DNA from: Sophora flavescens
Taxonomy: Eukaryota; Streptophyta; Magnoliopsida; Fabales; Fabaceae
Direction: 5' to 3'
NCBI GenBank assembly: GCA_030762895.1
Contig: CM061069.1
Span: 26,903,404 to 26,967,403 of the forward strand
Length of the DNA: 64,000 nucleotides
The notes beneath the pieces were generated by a model, which was given only the letters and a program-made list of their open reading frames with translations, did not search any database and had not been told where the DNA came from. Within the stretch, counting starts at the first letter, position 1, and every line of letters begins with the position of its first letter. The translations under genes were made by a program, and so were the position numbers. Positions 1-10,642 of the stretch are shown piece after piece.

Positions 1-2
1 AT

Positions 3-1085
3 AAGGATTGTCTCGAATGCTTAAAAAACATGGAAGCCTTGCCAAATATCCCTAAGGATGAATATCCAAAGGAAAAGCTCAACAACGAAGAAGTGGAAGA
101 AGACAACAAAACACCGGAGTTGAAGCAACTCCCGACTCACTTGAGGTATGCATTCTTGGGTGAGAATGGACAAAATTCGGTCATAGTTAGCAATGCCTTG
201 AAAAAGGATGAGGAAGAAAAGCTCTTAAGAGTTCTTAGAGAACACAAATCCACCATTGGGTGGAAGATTTCGGATCTAAAAGGTATAAGTCCTTCCCTAT
301 GCATGCACAAAATTTTGATGGAGGATGATTTCAAACCGGTGGTTCAACCACAAAGGTGGTTAAATCCCATCATCAAAGAAGTAGTGCGTAAGGAAGTGAT
401 TAAGCTTTTGGATGCCGGAATCATTTATCCAATCTCGGATTGCAATTGGGTTAGGCTGATTCATATGGTCCGGAAGAAAGGTGGCACAACCGTGGTGGTC
501 AATGAGAATAATGAGATGATCCTAACAAGAACCATCACGGGGTGGAAAGTTTGTATCGACTATAGAAAGCTCAATGATGCAGCACGAAAAGGTCACTTCC
601 CTATTCCATTCATAGATCAAATGATTGAAAGGTTGGTCGGATATGAGTACTATTATTTCTTGGATGGTTACTCCGGCTCAAACCAAATTGTAGTGGATCC
701 TCAATACCAAGAGAAGACGACCTTCACATGCCCATATGGAGTCTTTTCTTATAGGAGGATGCCCTTTGGATTGTCAAATGCTCCCGCTACTTTCCAAAGG
801 TGTCTGCTTTCGATCTTCTTGGACATGGAGGAGAAATTCATTGAAGTATTCATGGATGACTTCTCGGTCTTTGGGACCTCTTTTGATAATTACTTGAAGA
901 ATTTGGCTTTGATGCTTGAGAGATGCCAAGAAACCAACCTAGTGCTCAATTGGGAGAAATGCCATTTCATGGTCAAGGAAGGTATAGTTTTGGGGCACAA
1001 AATCTCCCAAGGGGGGATTGAGGTTGATAGAGACAAGATTGAGTTAATTGAGAAGCTACCCCCACCAACATATGTGAAGGGGTGA
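3..1085 (+). pseudogene. pol: A pol: protease-RT linker and reverse transcriptase (5' truncated)
   Basis: The frame is open from the first bases of the window, so this is the inside of a longer ORF and not a gene starting at the first ATG (30). The reverse transcriptase copies element RNA into cDNA inside the Gag particle. The RT core starts near residue 110; visible blocks are GWKVCIDYRKLND, HFPIPFIDQM, FTCPYGVFSYRRMPFGLSNAPATF and the catalytic FMDD at 849-860, followed by the thumb LNWEKCHFMV. A substitution (FLDGYSGSNQ for the usual SGYNQ) is minor. A one-base expansion in the G run near 1080 ends the frame just as the connection domain begins; text continues in another frame at 1082. Family assignment is strong; function is lost. 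Confidence 0.9.
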
Positions 1086-1516
1086 GGGGTTTCTTAGGCC
1101 ATGCCGGTTTCTATCGAAGGTTCATTAAAGACTTCTCCAAGATAGCAAAACCACTATGTGACCTTCTCATGAAGGACGTATCCTTTGATTTTAATGTTTC
1201 TTGCTTAAATTCTTTCAATACTTTAAAAAATATGCTTGTCACCGCACCCATAATCGCTGCACCTATTTGGAATTTACCTTTTGAAATCATGTGTGATGCT
1301 AGTGATTATGCGGTGGGGGCGGTTTTGGGTCAAAGGGTGGAAAAGTTAGCCCATCTGATTTACTATGCAAGTAAGGTTTTAAATGAAGCACAAGCTAACT
1401 ATTCCACCATAGAAAAAGAACTCCTGGATGTGGCTTTTGCTTTAGACAAATTTAGATCCTGCGTTGTGGGGTCTAAAATTGTTGTTTTCACCTATCATGC
1501 GGCTATAACACATTGA
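1082..1516 (+). pseudogene. pol: A pol: RT connection and RNase H
   Basis: This continues the preceding RT after a frameshift. It begins RGFLGHAGFYRRFIKDFSKI, the usual RT-RNase H junction, then gives the RNase H core: CDASDYAVGAVLGQ (first catalytic Asp), STIEKELLDVAFALDKF (catalytic Glu) and FTYHAAITH. The last motif is normally YTDHAAL, so the third catalytic Asp has become Tyr. A one-base deletion near 1508 then shifts the frame to a quick stop. RNase H would degrade the RNA strand of the RNA-DNA hybrid and leave the plus-strand primer; this copy could not. Confidence 0.88.
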
Positions 1517-3000
1517 TGACAAAACAACAGGCCAAACCTAGATTAATTCGGTGGATTCTTATTTTGCAGGAGTTTGATATTGATATTAGGGAATGGAAAT
1601 GGTCAGAGAATGGTGTGGCGGACCACTTATCAAGGTTGGTCAATCCCGACACCGAGGAGAAATTACTAGACATCAAGGAAGAATTTCCTGATGAGAAACT
1701 ATTTGCTTTGTTTGAAAAATTTTCTCCTTGGTTCATGGATATGGCCAACTTCAAGTCTTCAAATGTGGTTCCGCAAGGTTGGACTACTCAACAAAGAAAA
1801 AAATTCTTCTCAGATGCAAAATGCTATGTCTGGGAAGACCCTTACCTTTTCAAGCAATGTTCGGATGAGATCTTAAGAAGGTGCATTCCTCATGATCAAT
1901 TCTGAAATGTGTTGTGGCATTGCCATAGTTCGGATTACGGTGGGCACTTTGGGGGAAAAACGACCGCAGAAAAAGTCCTCCAAAGCGGGTTTTATTGGCC
2001 AACACTCTTCAAGGATGCCCATACTTTTGTTGAGAATTGTGATCGTTGCCAAAGGGTTGGAAACATTTCTAGGCGGCATGAACTTCCTCTTAATTGCATG
2101 GTTGAAGCAGAACTCTTTGATGTTTGGGGGATTGATTTCATGGCACCATTCCCACCCTCATTCTCCTATCAATACATTTTGGTAGTGGTGGATTATGTGT
2201 CAAAGTGGATGGAAGCAATTCCAACAACAACGGATGATGTGCGGGTAGTTATGGAGTTCTTGAGACGCAACATCTTCACGAGGTTTGGGGTCCCTAGGGT
2301 CTTGATTAGTGATGGTGGATCCCACTTTTACAACAACCAAATGCACAAACTACTTGAAAGGTATGGGGTCAAGCACAGGGTATCCACTCCCTTCCATCCA
2401 CAAACAAATGAGCAAGCGGAGATACCCAACCGAGAGTTGAAGTGCATTCTTGAGAAAACCGTCAACTCCTCACGGAAGGATTGGTCCAAAAAGTTAGATG
2501 ATGCTTTGTGGGCCTATAGGACCGTTTTAAAGACCCCGATTGAAAGGTCTCCTTACAACTTGGTGTTTGGGAAGGCTTGTCATTTATCGGTGGAATTGGA
2601 ACAAAAGTCTTATTGGGCCATCAAAGAGATCAATTATGATTTGAAGAAGGCCGGTGAAAAGAGGTTACTAGATTTGAATGAATTGTCTGAAATCCGCTTG
2701 CAAGCTTACGAGAATGCAAGAATTTATAAAGTGCGGACTAAGACATGGCATGACAAGCACATTTTTCCTAGGAAGTTTGAACCGGGACAATGGGTACTTC
2801 TCTACAACTCAAGGTTGAGACTTTTCCCGAGACATCTTAAGTCAAGGTGATCCAGACCATTCAAGATTTTCAATGTTTTTCCACATGGAGCGGTGGAACT
2901 AGAGGGTGAAAGAGAGAATTTCAAGGTGAATGGCCAGAGGCTCAAACACTATCATGGGAAACCAATCCCAACTGAAAATCAAGTGCTAATGTTAACTTAG
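1513..3000 (+). pseudogene. pol: A pol: RNase H tail and integrase, with two in-frame stops
   Basis: The frame opens at MTKQQAKPRLIRWIL (end of RNase H) and runs into integrase. The zinc-binding region is intact (WHCHSSDYGGHFGG and CDRCQ). The catalytic triad is visible: Asp in VWGIDFMAPF, Asp in LISDGGSHF and Glu in EQAEIPNREL. The C-terminal part includes LVFGKACHL and WHDKHIFPRKF. Two in-frame TGA codons break it, at 1903-1905 and at 2848-2850. Beyond the second, the frame stays open to 3000 with the usual tail GPFKIF-like text and VNGQRLKHYHG. The second stop replaces the conserved Trp of the SRW(S/P)GPF motif; N has a stop at the same codon. Integrase would insert cDNA in the host genome. 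Confidence 0.9.
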
Positions 3001-3030
3001 CCCAAAAAGGGCCACGACCGTCAGGTTCGG

Positions 3031-3062
3031 GACGTTAAACAAGCGCTACTTGGGAGGCAACC
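3031..3062 (+). other. Conserved 32-nt post-pol block (copy 1)
   Basis: Thirty bases after the pol stop is a block starting GACGTTAAACAAGCG and ending TTGGGAGGCAACC. Nearly the same 32 bases follow gag-protease in D (22095-22126) and pol in N (63450-63481), although surrounding bases differ strongly. It is non-coding in all three. Function is unknown; conservation across element families suggests a cis signal in the RNA or DNA. Confidence 0.8.
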
Positions 3063-3210
3063 TAAGCTAGATATCCTTTTATTGCATTTATAGAGTCTTA
3101 AACAAATAAAAACGAGTCTTCATATAAGGTCCTTACTTAGAAATTTGCATTAGGAAAGCATGTAGGACTTAAATACATTTAGGAATAGAGGGGCATAATT
3201 CTTTTCTGGC

Positions 3211-3633
3211 TCACCTAGCGAGAATGAAATCGCCCCGCGAGCCAGAGGGATGTCAAAATCCCTGTCTTAGGCTTGCCCCGCCTCGCGAGCTTGGAGAACA
3301 GGAAAAGCCAGTTTGGCTGGCTCGCCCCGCGAACTACGGTTCGCCTCGCGAGCCTGAAAGGTAGAAACTCAGAGGTGGGCACCTCGTTCTTCCTCGCATC
3401 ACGAGCACCAGGCTCGCTTCGTGATTCTGGGCAAGCTAAGGACTGAAATAAAAACCTAGATTCACCTCGCGATTAACCCCTCGCCTCGCAAATCTGGGAA
3501 TGTGAAAGGGTTTTTAAAACCCATATTCACTTCACGAATCCTAGTTCGCCCCGCGAAACCCAAAATTAGGGTTCTGATTTGGGGATTTTTTAAAGTTTCA
3601 CCTCGCGAACGTTGTGAGTTTTTAGCCCCGCGA
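3211..3633 (+). repeat. Array of paired CGCGA palindromes between pol and downstream ORF
   Basis: Variants of the 11-mer TCGCCYCGCGA occur in pairs. Start positions I read are 3211/3230, 3322/3341, 3394/3414, 3462/3481, 3527/3546 and a looser 3598/3623, with a fused copy near 3280. Within-pair spacing is 19-20 bp except the last; pairs are 65-110 bp apart. The spacers are not alike, so this is not a simple tandem repeat. The same layout occurs in the LTRs, just upstream of TATA boxes. Here it sits just before the candidate leader exon of the downstream ORF. Confidence 0.85.
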
Positions 3634-3762
3634 GTTAGAGAAGGAGCCACTTTTGCAAAAAATTCTTAAAAATTTTCCCTTTTCTCTCTCGCGCGGGTCT
3701 TCAAGGGATCATCATCATCATCAATTCTTTCTTCCTTGCACTCTCTAAATCACTCACTAATG

Positions 3763-4268
3763 GTACGTTAAACTCATACATTCACTTTTCCTTTGATTTT
3801 GGACAAAAAATTCAAGAACTTAAAATGGAACCCATGTTCATAATCTGTTGAGGATGAGTACTTCATTGATTTTTTACTCTTGCTGTGGTTAAATGATAAA
3901 GGTGTGATGAGTGTTATACATGAATAGAGTGAATGATTATGAGAATGGTGAGGATGGTGAGACTGTTGATATTCTTGAAAATAAATGATGTTAAATGATG
4001 ATGCATGTTTTCTGGTTTTTATTGTGATGAACTGAACTGAACTGTTATGCTTAGTAACCTAAGTTTGGGGTTGTTCTGGGTGTTTGATAGAGATGATGCA
4101 TGCAAAGGGGTAATTTTATGGAAAAATTTTGAGGAATAAAATTTTGTGTGTTTGACTTATGACTAGATTGACTGAGATATGATTGTCAATAGCTTATGAT
4201 AGATTCCTGAATTTTGAGTTATTTGTTTATGTTGATATAAACTGTATTGGGACTTTTCTGGTTTTCAG
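3763..4268 (+). other. Candidate intron before A downstream ORF
   Basis: An ATG at 3760-3762 is followed directly by a donor-like GTACGT (3763), and a T-rich tract ending TTTTCTGGTTTTCAG closes at 4268. Joining the two sides would place the leader ATG in frame with the ATG at 4272, adding only two residues. The interval is AT-rich and has no long ORF. Spliced subgenomic RNAs for downstream ORFs are known in some plant elements (barley Bagy-2). The splice sites are read from the sequence; their use is inference. Confidence 0.4.
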
Positions 4269-4271
4269 GTC

Positions 4272-6967
4272 ATGGCTCCCTGGAAAAATACCGAGAAACA
4301 ACAAATAAAGAACAAGAAGCGTCAATCTGTCCAGGAGGATGACCTGATGTTCTCCGAGGGACCAGGTTCCTCTTCTGGGGTAATTCCTCTGCTCCCAGCT
4401 TCCGAACTCCTCTACATGAGAAGCATTGGGAGTTGGTGACGTAGAAGGAGATGGTCCTAGAGAGGAGGGTGGTCCTTGTAGGGAACAACTACGCGTCAAT
4501 CTCTGGACAGATTAATACTAGGGGTTGGGGTATGTTGGCTGATCTTCCTCACCGGTTTGATATCAAACTGGTTCAGGAATTTTACACCAACGCTCTCAAC
4601 CCCTATATTGATGACCCATGGTGCATTTCTATGGTCAGAGGTGTGACTGTCACGGCGGATGAGATTAACATCTGCTTAGGCATCCCCATCACTTGGGTGG
4701 ATATGAGTGAGCATCAGCTGATGCCGGCCGTGCAGGGCCTTGCTACCGAGATTTTATAGATACGCTGTAGGCTGGGGGCCTAGTGGGAGATGGGGATCTC
4801 TGGGAACCTATTGAGGCTGAGGAGGCAGGATTTAGTGATAATCTGTTGGCTTATCATATTTTAGCTATTATTTTAAAGTGGATTTCATCGATTAAATTTT
4901 GTTGAATGCTTGATTTAGCCCAAATTAGACTTTATTTTCCTATTTTGGCTATTTTAGAGTCAATGTGTGTACTTAATTGATTTTAATTAGATTTTAATTG
5001 ATTTTCTCATGATATTATTGTTTTGATTTTTAGGAAGGTATTGAGAATGAAGAGGAACAATTACAATTAAAGCTTGGAAAGTAAAGAGAAAGTGCAGCCC
5101 AATAAACAATGGTCCAATAGAAATAACAATTGGAATTGGAATTGAGTTGCCCAAGTCAATTTGTAAAGAAAGAAGTAAAAGTCTTATTTCACTTTGGACT
5201 TTGCCAACGTGAAGAAAGACTTGCAAGGGAGCCACACAAATTTAATTTGAATTCAATTCTTAGATAAGCAAAGATGCAATTGTTATTGAAAAGTCGCGTG
5301 AAGTTGTTAAGGAAAGATAGATACATATCTTTTGGGAATTTGATTTCAATTGAATTGGTTATTTGAAAGGAGACAGTAACCCACGCGAGAGATTAATATG
5401 GATTTGATAAAGCCTAAACATGAAGGAATCCTTAATTGAATTAGGAGGATCAGGGAGGATTTGGACTCTGCAAAAATAAAAAGGAACGTGAATCCTTATA
5501 TATAAAAAAGAAACAAGTCTAGTGCAAGAGAGGAGCGGGGGACGCAGTCAGAGAGTTGTGCAGCGCAGGGGAGTTCCAGTACCGTACAGATTTCAATGGA
5601 GTTTTCTTTTCTTCTTGTTATTTCTTTTATGGCTGAGTAATTATTTTGTTTTTAGGATTGGGCAATGCCCTTTGATATTATTATGATGAATATTTGAGTT
5701 TTCCCTTTTGTCAATGTTTCACTCATTGATTTGGTTCTTATTGTACTTCATCATGTGAATTGATTGATCACCTTTTTGCATGTCTTAGATATTCTTGGGA
5801 CGAACTTAGCGGTGAACCTAGGTATCGGATCTATAGGAATTGAACTTAGGACTTAAATCACGAGAGTTAGAAGCGGTCCTTCGAGGGTACCATTGAATTA
5901 TCATAAATTGTAATGGATTCAATTTAAATACAGTTGCCACGAGAGTAGGAGTTGGTTTAATTGAGCACGGTTCTTGTATCTCGAGAGGGAACATTAACTA
6001 AGTTAGGATGATTCACCTTCAATTGAGTTAAATATTAATAAAGGGGTAGTCAATTAGATTTCATAATTTGTCATTGTGGTAGCCTCAATCCTAGAAATCT
6101 CTTCTCATTTAAAATCAAAAAAATATTTGATTTTGATTTCTTTTATTGTTTATTTTATTTTATTTTTTTTGAAATCTATTCACACTTATTTCTTAGTCTA
6201 AAATAGTTGTTTAATTTGTGAAGTGGTACTTGGTTTCCCAATCCCTGAGTTCGATACTCGAAAATTTACTTGTCGTTTTAATTATTACTCGCTTCGATCC
6301 GGCACGCTTGCCGGAGCCCACCATTTAGCACCTTTGGCCCGGGTTTGGTCGGCGTTCATACACGCCAACCTGATGGTTAGCTCTCACGAGTCTACCATTA
6401 CCACTACCTGGGCCCACCTCTTATATGCTATTATGAAGGCGAAGACCATCGATGTTGGTGCTGTCATCGCACAGGACATTCAGCAGAAGGTGAACTCGAG
6501 GGCACCGTAGGAGTGCCTGGGGCTCGGGTTTCTGATCACTGAGCAGATCCGCAGGGAGGGCGTACCCGTGTCTGACTTGGTGGAGAAGATCCCCAGGCAG
6601 CCGATAGACAGAGAATATATCCGCCACTTCTACTTCACTGAGCCCGCACCACCCAAGAGACCACAGCCCCCTCAGAGGCCACGTTCATCTAATATGGATC
6701 TGCTTTTGTATAACTAGCAGTCTATGAGGAGGGATCAGGCTGTGCTGCGAGATTTTTTAGGGAGATGTCCCTAGCTCAGCAGGACGGCCGGGTACCTCTT
6801 TACACTTCCGAGGAGGATTTTGCACCCCGGCTTGGGTGGCAGGATTATCCTAGGGACCAGGATGTCGTGCCACAGGGGGGGTGCCCGAGGTACCTCAGGA
6901 GGATGAGACAGTAGCAGTAGCTCACCAGCAGGGTGACCCAGCAGACGATATTGATTTCGATCTATGA
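4272..6967 (+). pseudogene. A downstream ORF: plant transposon protein (env-position), split by solo LTR F
   Basis: The ORF starts MAPWKNTEKQQIKNKK, a basic N-terminus, then changes frame near 4390. The second part holds INTRGWGMLADLPHRFDI, VQEFYTNAL and MVRGVTVTADEINICLGIP, which match the family of 'putative plant transposon protein' domains found after pol in Athila-like elements. The text breaks at 4835 where LTR F begins and resumes at 6324 with LAPLARVWSAFIHANLMV and LLYAIMKAKTIDVG. A TAG at 6508-6510 interrupts it, and further frame changes precede a likely end DDIDFDL at 6967. A proline-rich stretch (EPAPPKRPQPPQRPR) follows the domain. It occupies the env position, but I see no signal peptide or membrane segment, so an envelope role is not supported. 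Confidence 0.75.
4836..6323 (+). repeat. Element F: solo LTR in A downstream ORF
   Basis: The unit runs from TGATAATCTG to GAGCCCACCA (1,488 bp) and is flanked by the 5-bp duplicate TTTAG at 4831-4835 and 6324-6328. Removing the unit and one TTTAG rejoins the interrupted reading frame (RRQD before, LAPLARVW after). Its 3' end (GTGGTACTTGG, then CACGCTTGCCGGA) resembles the ends of the other gypsy LTRs here, so it is plus-oriented. A TATA-like run is at 5496-5508. It lacks the dense palindrome arrays of the other LTRs. No internal region or second LTR is present, as expected after LTR-LTR recombination. Confidence 0.9.
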
Positions 6968-7207
6968 TCTGGCCCCATCATTATCAGTTCCCTTTACCCA
7001 TTCCCCAGTTTTTACGAGTTCTAGCTATTTTATTTTTCGATATGGTTGTACATTGATAGCTAGCTAGAAAATTGGTTTTCTCATTTTTATTTTGATACTT
7101 GATGCACACACTTTGATGACTATATATTGATGGTGCATGTTTTGGTTTTGATTTTTTTTTAATTTTTGATTATAATATTGACCAATGTTTTAAATGTGAA
7201 TAAGTAG

Positions 7208-7836
7208 ATGCTTGACTGGAGTCACCTGCGTAAGGTGAGAATGCCAGTCGATGAAAATGATATCACTCTGAACCACCCCGATTATGAGTATGTTCACCAA
7301 TGCATTAGAGAGAAGCGGATCCCAAACCTTCACGTTGAAAACTTGACTAAAAACAAAGAGAGGGGAAGATGGATCCATTTCACTTAAGCTTCGATCGGGG
7401 TGTGAATGACTATGTTCAGAGGGAAATTGATCGTGAGGTCAAAGAAAGACAATATGAGCTTGTAGTTCATATATCTCCGGAGCACGCTTTATATGATAAG
7501 GTAAAGGAAGCGGTGGGGCGCAACCGGATCCCATTCCCGGATGTGGAATTCTTTAGCAAGGAAGAATAGGACAAATGGGACCCGGTGTGGCTACTCACTT
7601 TCAAGAGCGCGAATGATTGCGCACGGATGGAGATGGAAGCAATTAGGCAAGCTAAGGAAGGAGGCCCGAAGGGAAAGGCCTCAAGGGAAGAAAGCACCAT
7701 CGAGAGCTTGGACATAGTTTGGGCTAAGTATCTTGATGAGGAGACCGAATCTAGTAGGCCAAGGAAGAAAGCAAAGAAAGACAAGGAAGAGGCGAGGCAT
7801 GCTAATGAGAGTGTGGGGTCCGCTCAGACCCCTTGA
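7208..7836 (+). pseudogene. A second downstream ORF, unrecognised, frameshifted
   Basis: An ORF from ATG 7208 (MLDWSHLRKVRMPVDEND) runs to a stop at 7385-7387. A second frame opens at 7369 (LSFDRGVNDYVQREIDREVK) and continues, across a TAG at 7567-7569, to 7836. Read together these suggest one protein of about 200 residues broken by one frameshift and one stop. It is charged, with many Glu and Lys, and ends in a basic patch (RPRKKAKKDKEE) that could be a nuclear-localisation signal. I recognise no domain. It lies between the transposon-protein ORF and the 3' UTR of A, so it is probably element-encoded; a captured host fragment is the alternative. Confidence 0.5.
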
Positions 7837-9265
7837 GATAACTCTTTCTAAAACTCAACTCTTTTCTTTTCATTTCTTTTGTTTTCAATTTTTGGTTGCA
7901 TATGAATAAGTGGTCAATAAACAAAAACCATAATGTCATAGAGTCTAGTTGGTAATTTTTGATGGGATTTATTGCACTAAGCCTAAATTGAATGCATGCG
8001 ATAAATATTGAAAAATCTTGATGCTTTCCCTTATGCATTTGAAAAAAATTGAGAAAATTGATCCCCATGAAAAATTGAAAAGCAAACTTTGAGAAGTTTT
8101 GTTTGGATTTCATGATTTATGATAAGTTTGGGGTGAAGGGGTGCACACATTAGGGTTGTATCTTGGTCAAATAATTTGCTAAAAATGTCCAGGTGAGGAA
8201 TTTGAGCCTCCAACATGTCCTTTAAAATTGTGTGAATCACTTTCATGTTGTACTTTCCCGGATTTGCTTGAATATATGCATGGTTTGCATATCTATATGT
8301 TGCATTATATGATCTAGGCATTGTTTCTTTGGAATAGATACTTGGCCAAAATGAACCATACCTAATGCATATTCCATAGTTAGCTAATTTCAGCCTTATA
8401 AGCCTATTGTTTCTTAATAACCTAACGTTACAAGCCAAAATTCTGGAAAAACCATGTTAACCCGATCTTAGGATCTAGGAGAGCATGGATGCATAGCAAG
8501 AAAAAGGTTGTTTAGAAACTAAGTTTGGGGTGGCTACAATGAGTATCATGTTTCTTGGGAATGAGAAAAAGAAAAAATAAAGGTTGAAGCCAAAAGGCAA
8601 AAGAGAAAAAGAAAAAGGAAGAAAAATACAAAAATGCCAAAAAGGTCAAATAAAAAGGTTATCAAAGGAAAAAGGTTTGTATCCACCTAAAGCGAAAAAG
8701 AAAAATGGAAAAAGGAATTAGAGTGAAAATATAAGTGTAAAAAGTTTCAAGCTCTCTTAAATTCCTAGGGACTTAAGACCAGTACCTTTGTATATCCTAC
8801 ATTTAGCCATGCCCCATTACAACTTTTGAAAGACCTTTTGATGATGCAAACATATTTTTGTGGGAACTTTGTTTATATGAAGATCAAATCCATGGAAGGT
8901 GCGCTTGAAATGTGAATTTGAGCGAAAAGTTGAAAACCTTGACAAATTGAGCGAATGAGTGAATTACTAAATGTCCTTGTGAGGAAGGCAATTATTTGAA
9001 TTTGGTGATCTCCCTTTTGTATGTGACTTGGACCCTTTACTTAGAGTGATGAATGCATGATTGATATAATTCTCATGGTTTGTAAGTAGATGAAATTAGG
9101 GATTGATTAATTAAAGTTAAGAAAGGGAAAACATTGATTGAAAGTGAATTGATGAGATTGCATGAAATTTGGGGCAAGGGTGATTAAGTCCATTGAGCTT
9201 ACCTAGTTTTGAGTCTTTCAATTTTTTAGTTGGCTTGGGGACAAGCAAAGTTTAATTTTTGGGTT
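7837..9265 (+). other. A 3' untranslated region and polypurine tract
   Basis: There is no credible ORF. Blocks match, on the opposite strand, the 3' UTR of B (10643-12047): for example the text around 8425-8540, with ACCCGATCTTAGGATC and AAGTTTGGGGTGGCTAC, has its counterpart around 11360-11470. AAGTTTGGGG motifs occur at about 8128 and 8520. The last bases before the LTR (TTTTTGGGTT, about 9256-9265) are a degenerate polypurine tract. The A-rich, G-rich tract 8560-8720 is low complexity. Confidence 0.75.
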
Positions 9266-10076
9266 TGATAAACCTTTGGTTCATCTAGTTTTATGACTGG
9301 AAAAACCTCAATTTGATACCAATTGTGCGAGTTCATTCTCGTTTTAGCCCAAATTTGACTTTAATTGTTCACAAGTGATCGCATTGTCGCACACGCGCCA
9401 AAAAGAACGAGCGGGTTTTAAAACTGTAGTTTAGGGCGACAACTCGGATGTCGTCTCACAAGGACTCTTGAAATGTTATTTGTCACAAAAATCAGTTTTT
9501 TGGGGGGGTTTGGATTGGACTGCAAATAAGAAACAAAGTAAAACCAAGCAATGAAAACAGAGCAGTTGAAAAGATTATCAAATAGTTCAAGACGATTAAT
9601 CTATTGTTCTCGATTTCCCAACTATCACCAGTTCATGCAATTCCAAGCCCTAAGCAGATTCTAATCCCCTCCCGGTTGTAGCAACAATTTACAAGCGAAA
9701 CCACTACTACAGATATATGTCCTTATTCCCGAATTAAGCAAAAGGGGTTAAGCCCTTCGTGAACTAAGCGAACACGAAACGAACACACGCGAATTAGGTA
9801 AACGCGATTAATTATAGGAACATAATATCACCGAAAATAAATCAACACAATACAATATACTCCCGAATTAAGCAAATAGAAATATATAGCATGGCATTGA
9901 AAAGGGAAAAGCATACAAAACAGGAAATACAAGAACCTCAAGTGTAGTGGAAATCGATTACAATAGATTAATCTAAGAACTTAGTTCTCCATAGAAAAAC
10001 GAAACACACAGAAAAATGTAAAAACAATGGAGAAGCAAAAAGTTCTTCCAATCTGTTCAGAACAGCAATTTATACT

Positions 10077-10084
10077 ATTCAGAA
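10077..10084 (-). promoter_or_regulatory. TATA box of B 3' LTR
   Basis: TATAAATT is read on the minus strand, about 12 bp downstream (in element sense) of the last palindrome. The matching site in the 5' LTR (15669-15676) reads CATAAATG, so the copy that should drive the element has lost the motif. Confidence 0.6.
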
Positions 10085-10095
10085 ATTTAGCCCAC

Positions 10096-10398
10096 TCGTG
10101 AGGTGAACACTCTCTCGCGAGGCGAATACCATGAACAGTCTGCAACGTTTGGTCTTCTCGCGGGGCGAAGTACTGCTCGCGTGGCGAGGAATGGAAAAGT
10201 CATGGCTCTTGGTCTTCAGTCTCGCGAGGCGAGACATGCATCCGGGAGGCGACACAGAACGAGTTGCATTTCTCTGGAACAGTCAGCCTTCAGGGTCGCG
10301 AGGTGAGGTGATTTTCGCGGGGCGAACCAGAGAGGATGACAATTTTACTATTCAGCTGGCTTTCAGGTTCGCGAGGCGAGGTGACTCTCGCGAGGCGA
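10096..10398 (-). repeat. Paired CGCGA palindrome array, B 3' LTR
   Basis: Ten units of TCGCGAGGCGA type (shown on the plus strand) form five pairs, starting at 10096/10115, 10158/10177, 10222/10242, 10296/10315 and 10369/10388. Within-pair spacing is always 19 or 20 bp; pairs start 62-74 bp apart. The array lies directly upstream of the TATA box in element sense. Confidence 0.93.
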
Positions 10399-10642
10399 AC
10401 TCCTCCAGACTTGAAATTTCCCTGATTCTTTATTCTCTTGACTTCTAACTTAACCTGAAAACAACAAAATATCCATAAGTGCTTTATTTGACTCAAAACT
10501 GGCTAAATTAACCTAAAAATACTTAAACGACTCAAAACTTTGCTTGAGGACAATCTAATCTAATTTGGGTGAAAATGAGATATAATTAGCACAAAACCCT
10601 GGTCATACTAGCCATAAAACTAGATGAGCCAGTGGCTTATCA

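Larger units (their letters stand above)
9376..10642 (-). repeat. B 3' LTR
   Basis: This is 1,267 bp, read on the minus strand from TGATAAGCC (10642) to TGCGATCA (9376). It contains the palindrome array 10096-10398 and a TATA box at 10077-10084. It aligns through its whole length with 14979-16244. Confidence 0.93.

Noticed and set aside
4227..4499. Minus-strand ORFs opposite coding regions (here and at 20357-20996, 21190-21787, 59406-59696, 61532-61744)
   Set aside because: They are shadows of recognised gag-pol or downstream ORFs and show no domains.
4272..6967. Envelope glycoprotein
   Set aside because: The ORF is in the env position, but no signal peptide, membrane anchor or cleavage site is visible; the motifs fit a plant transposon-protein family.
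10096..10398. CRISPR-like array (short palindromes with spacers)
   Set aside because: Spacers are uneven and units are in pairs inside an LTR of a plant retrotransposon; there are no Cas genes, and units vary in sequence.
10131..10448. 105-residue ORF over the B LTR array, seen again at 15733-16050
   Set aside because: Both copies lie in the two LTRs and follow the GC-rich palindromes; on the element's sense strand there is no equivalent. It is an artefact of stop-poor GC-rich sequence.
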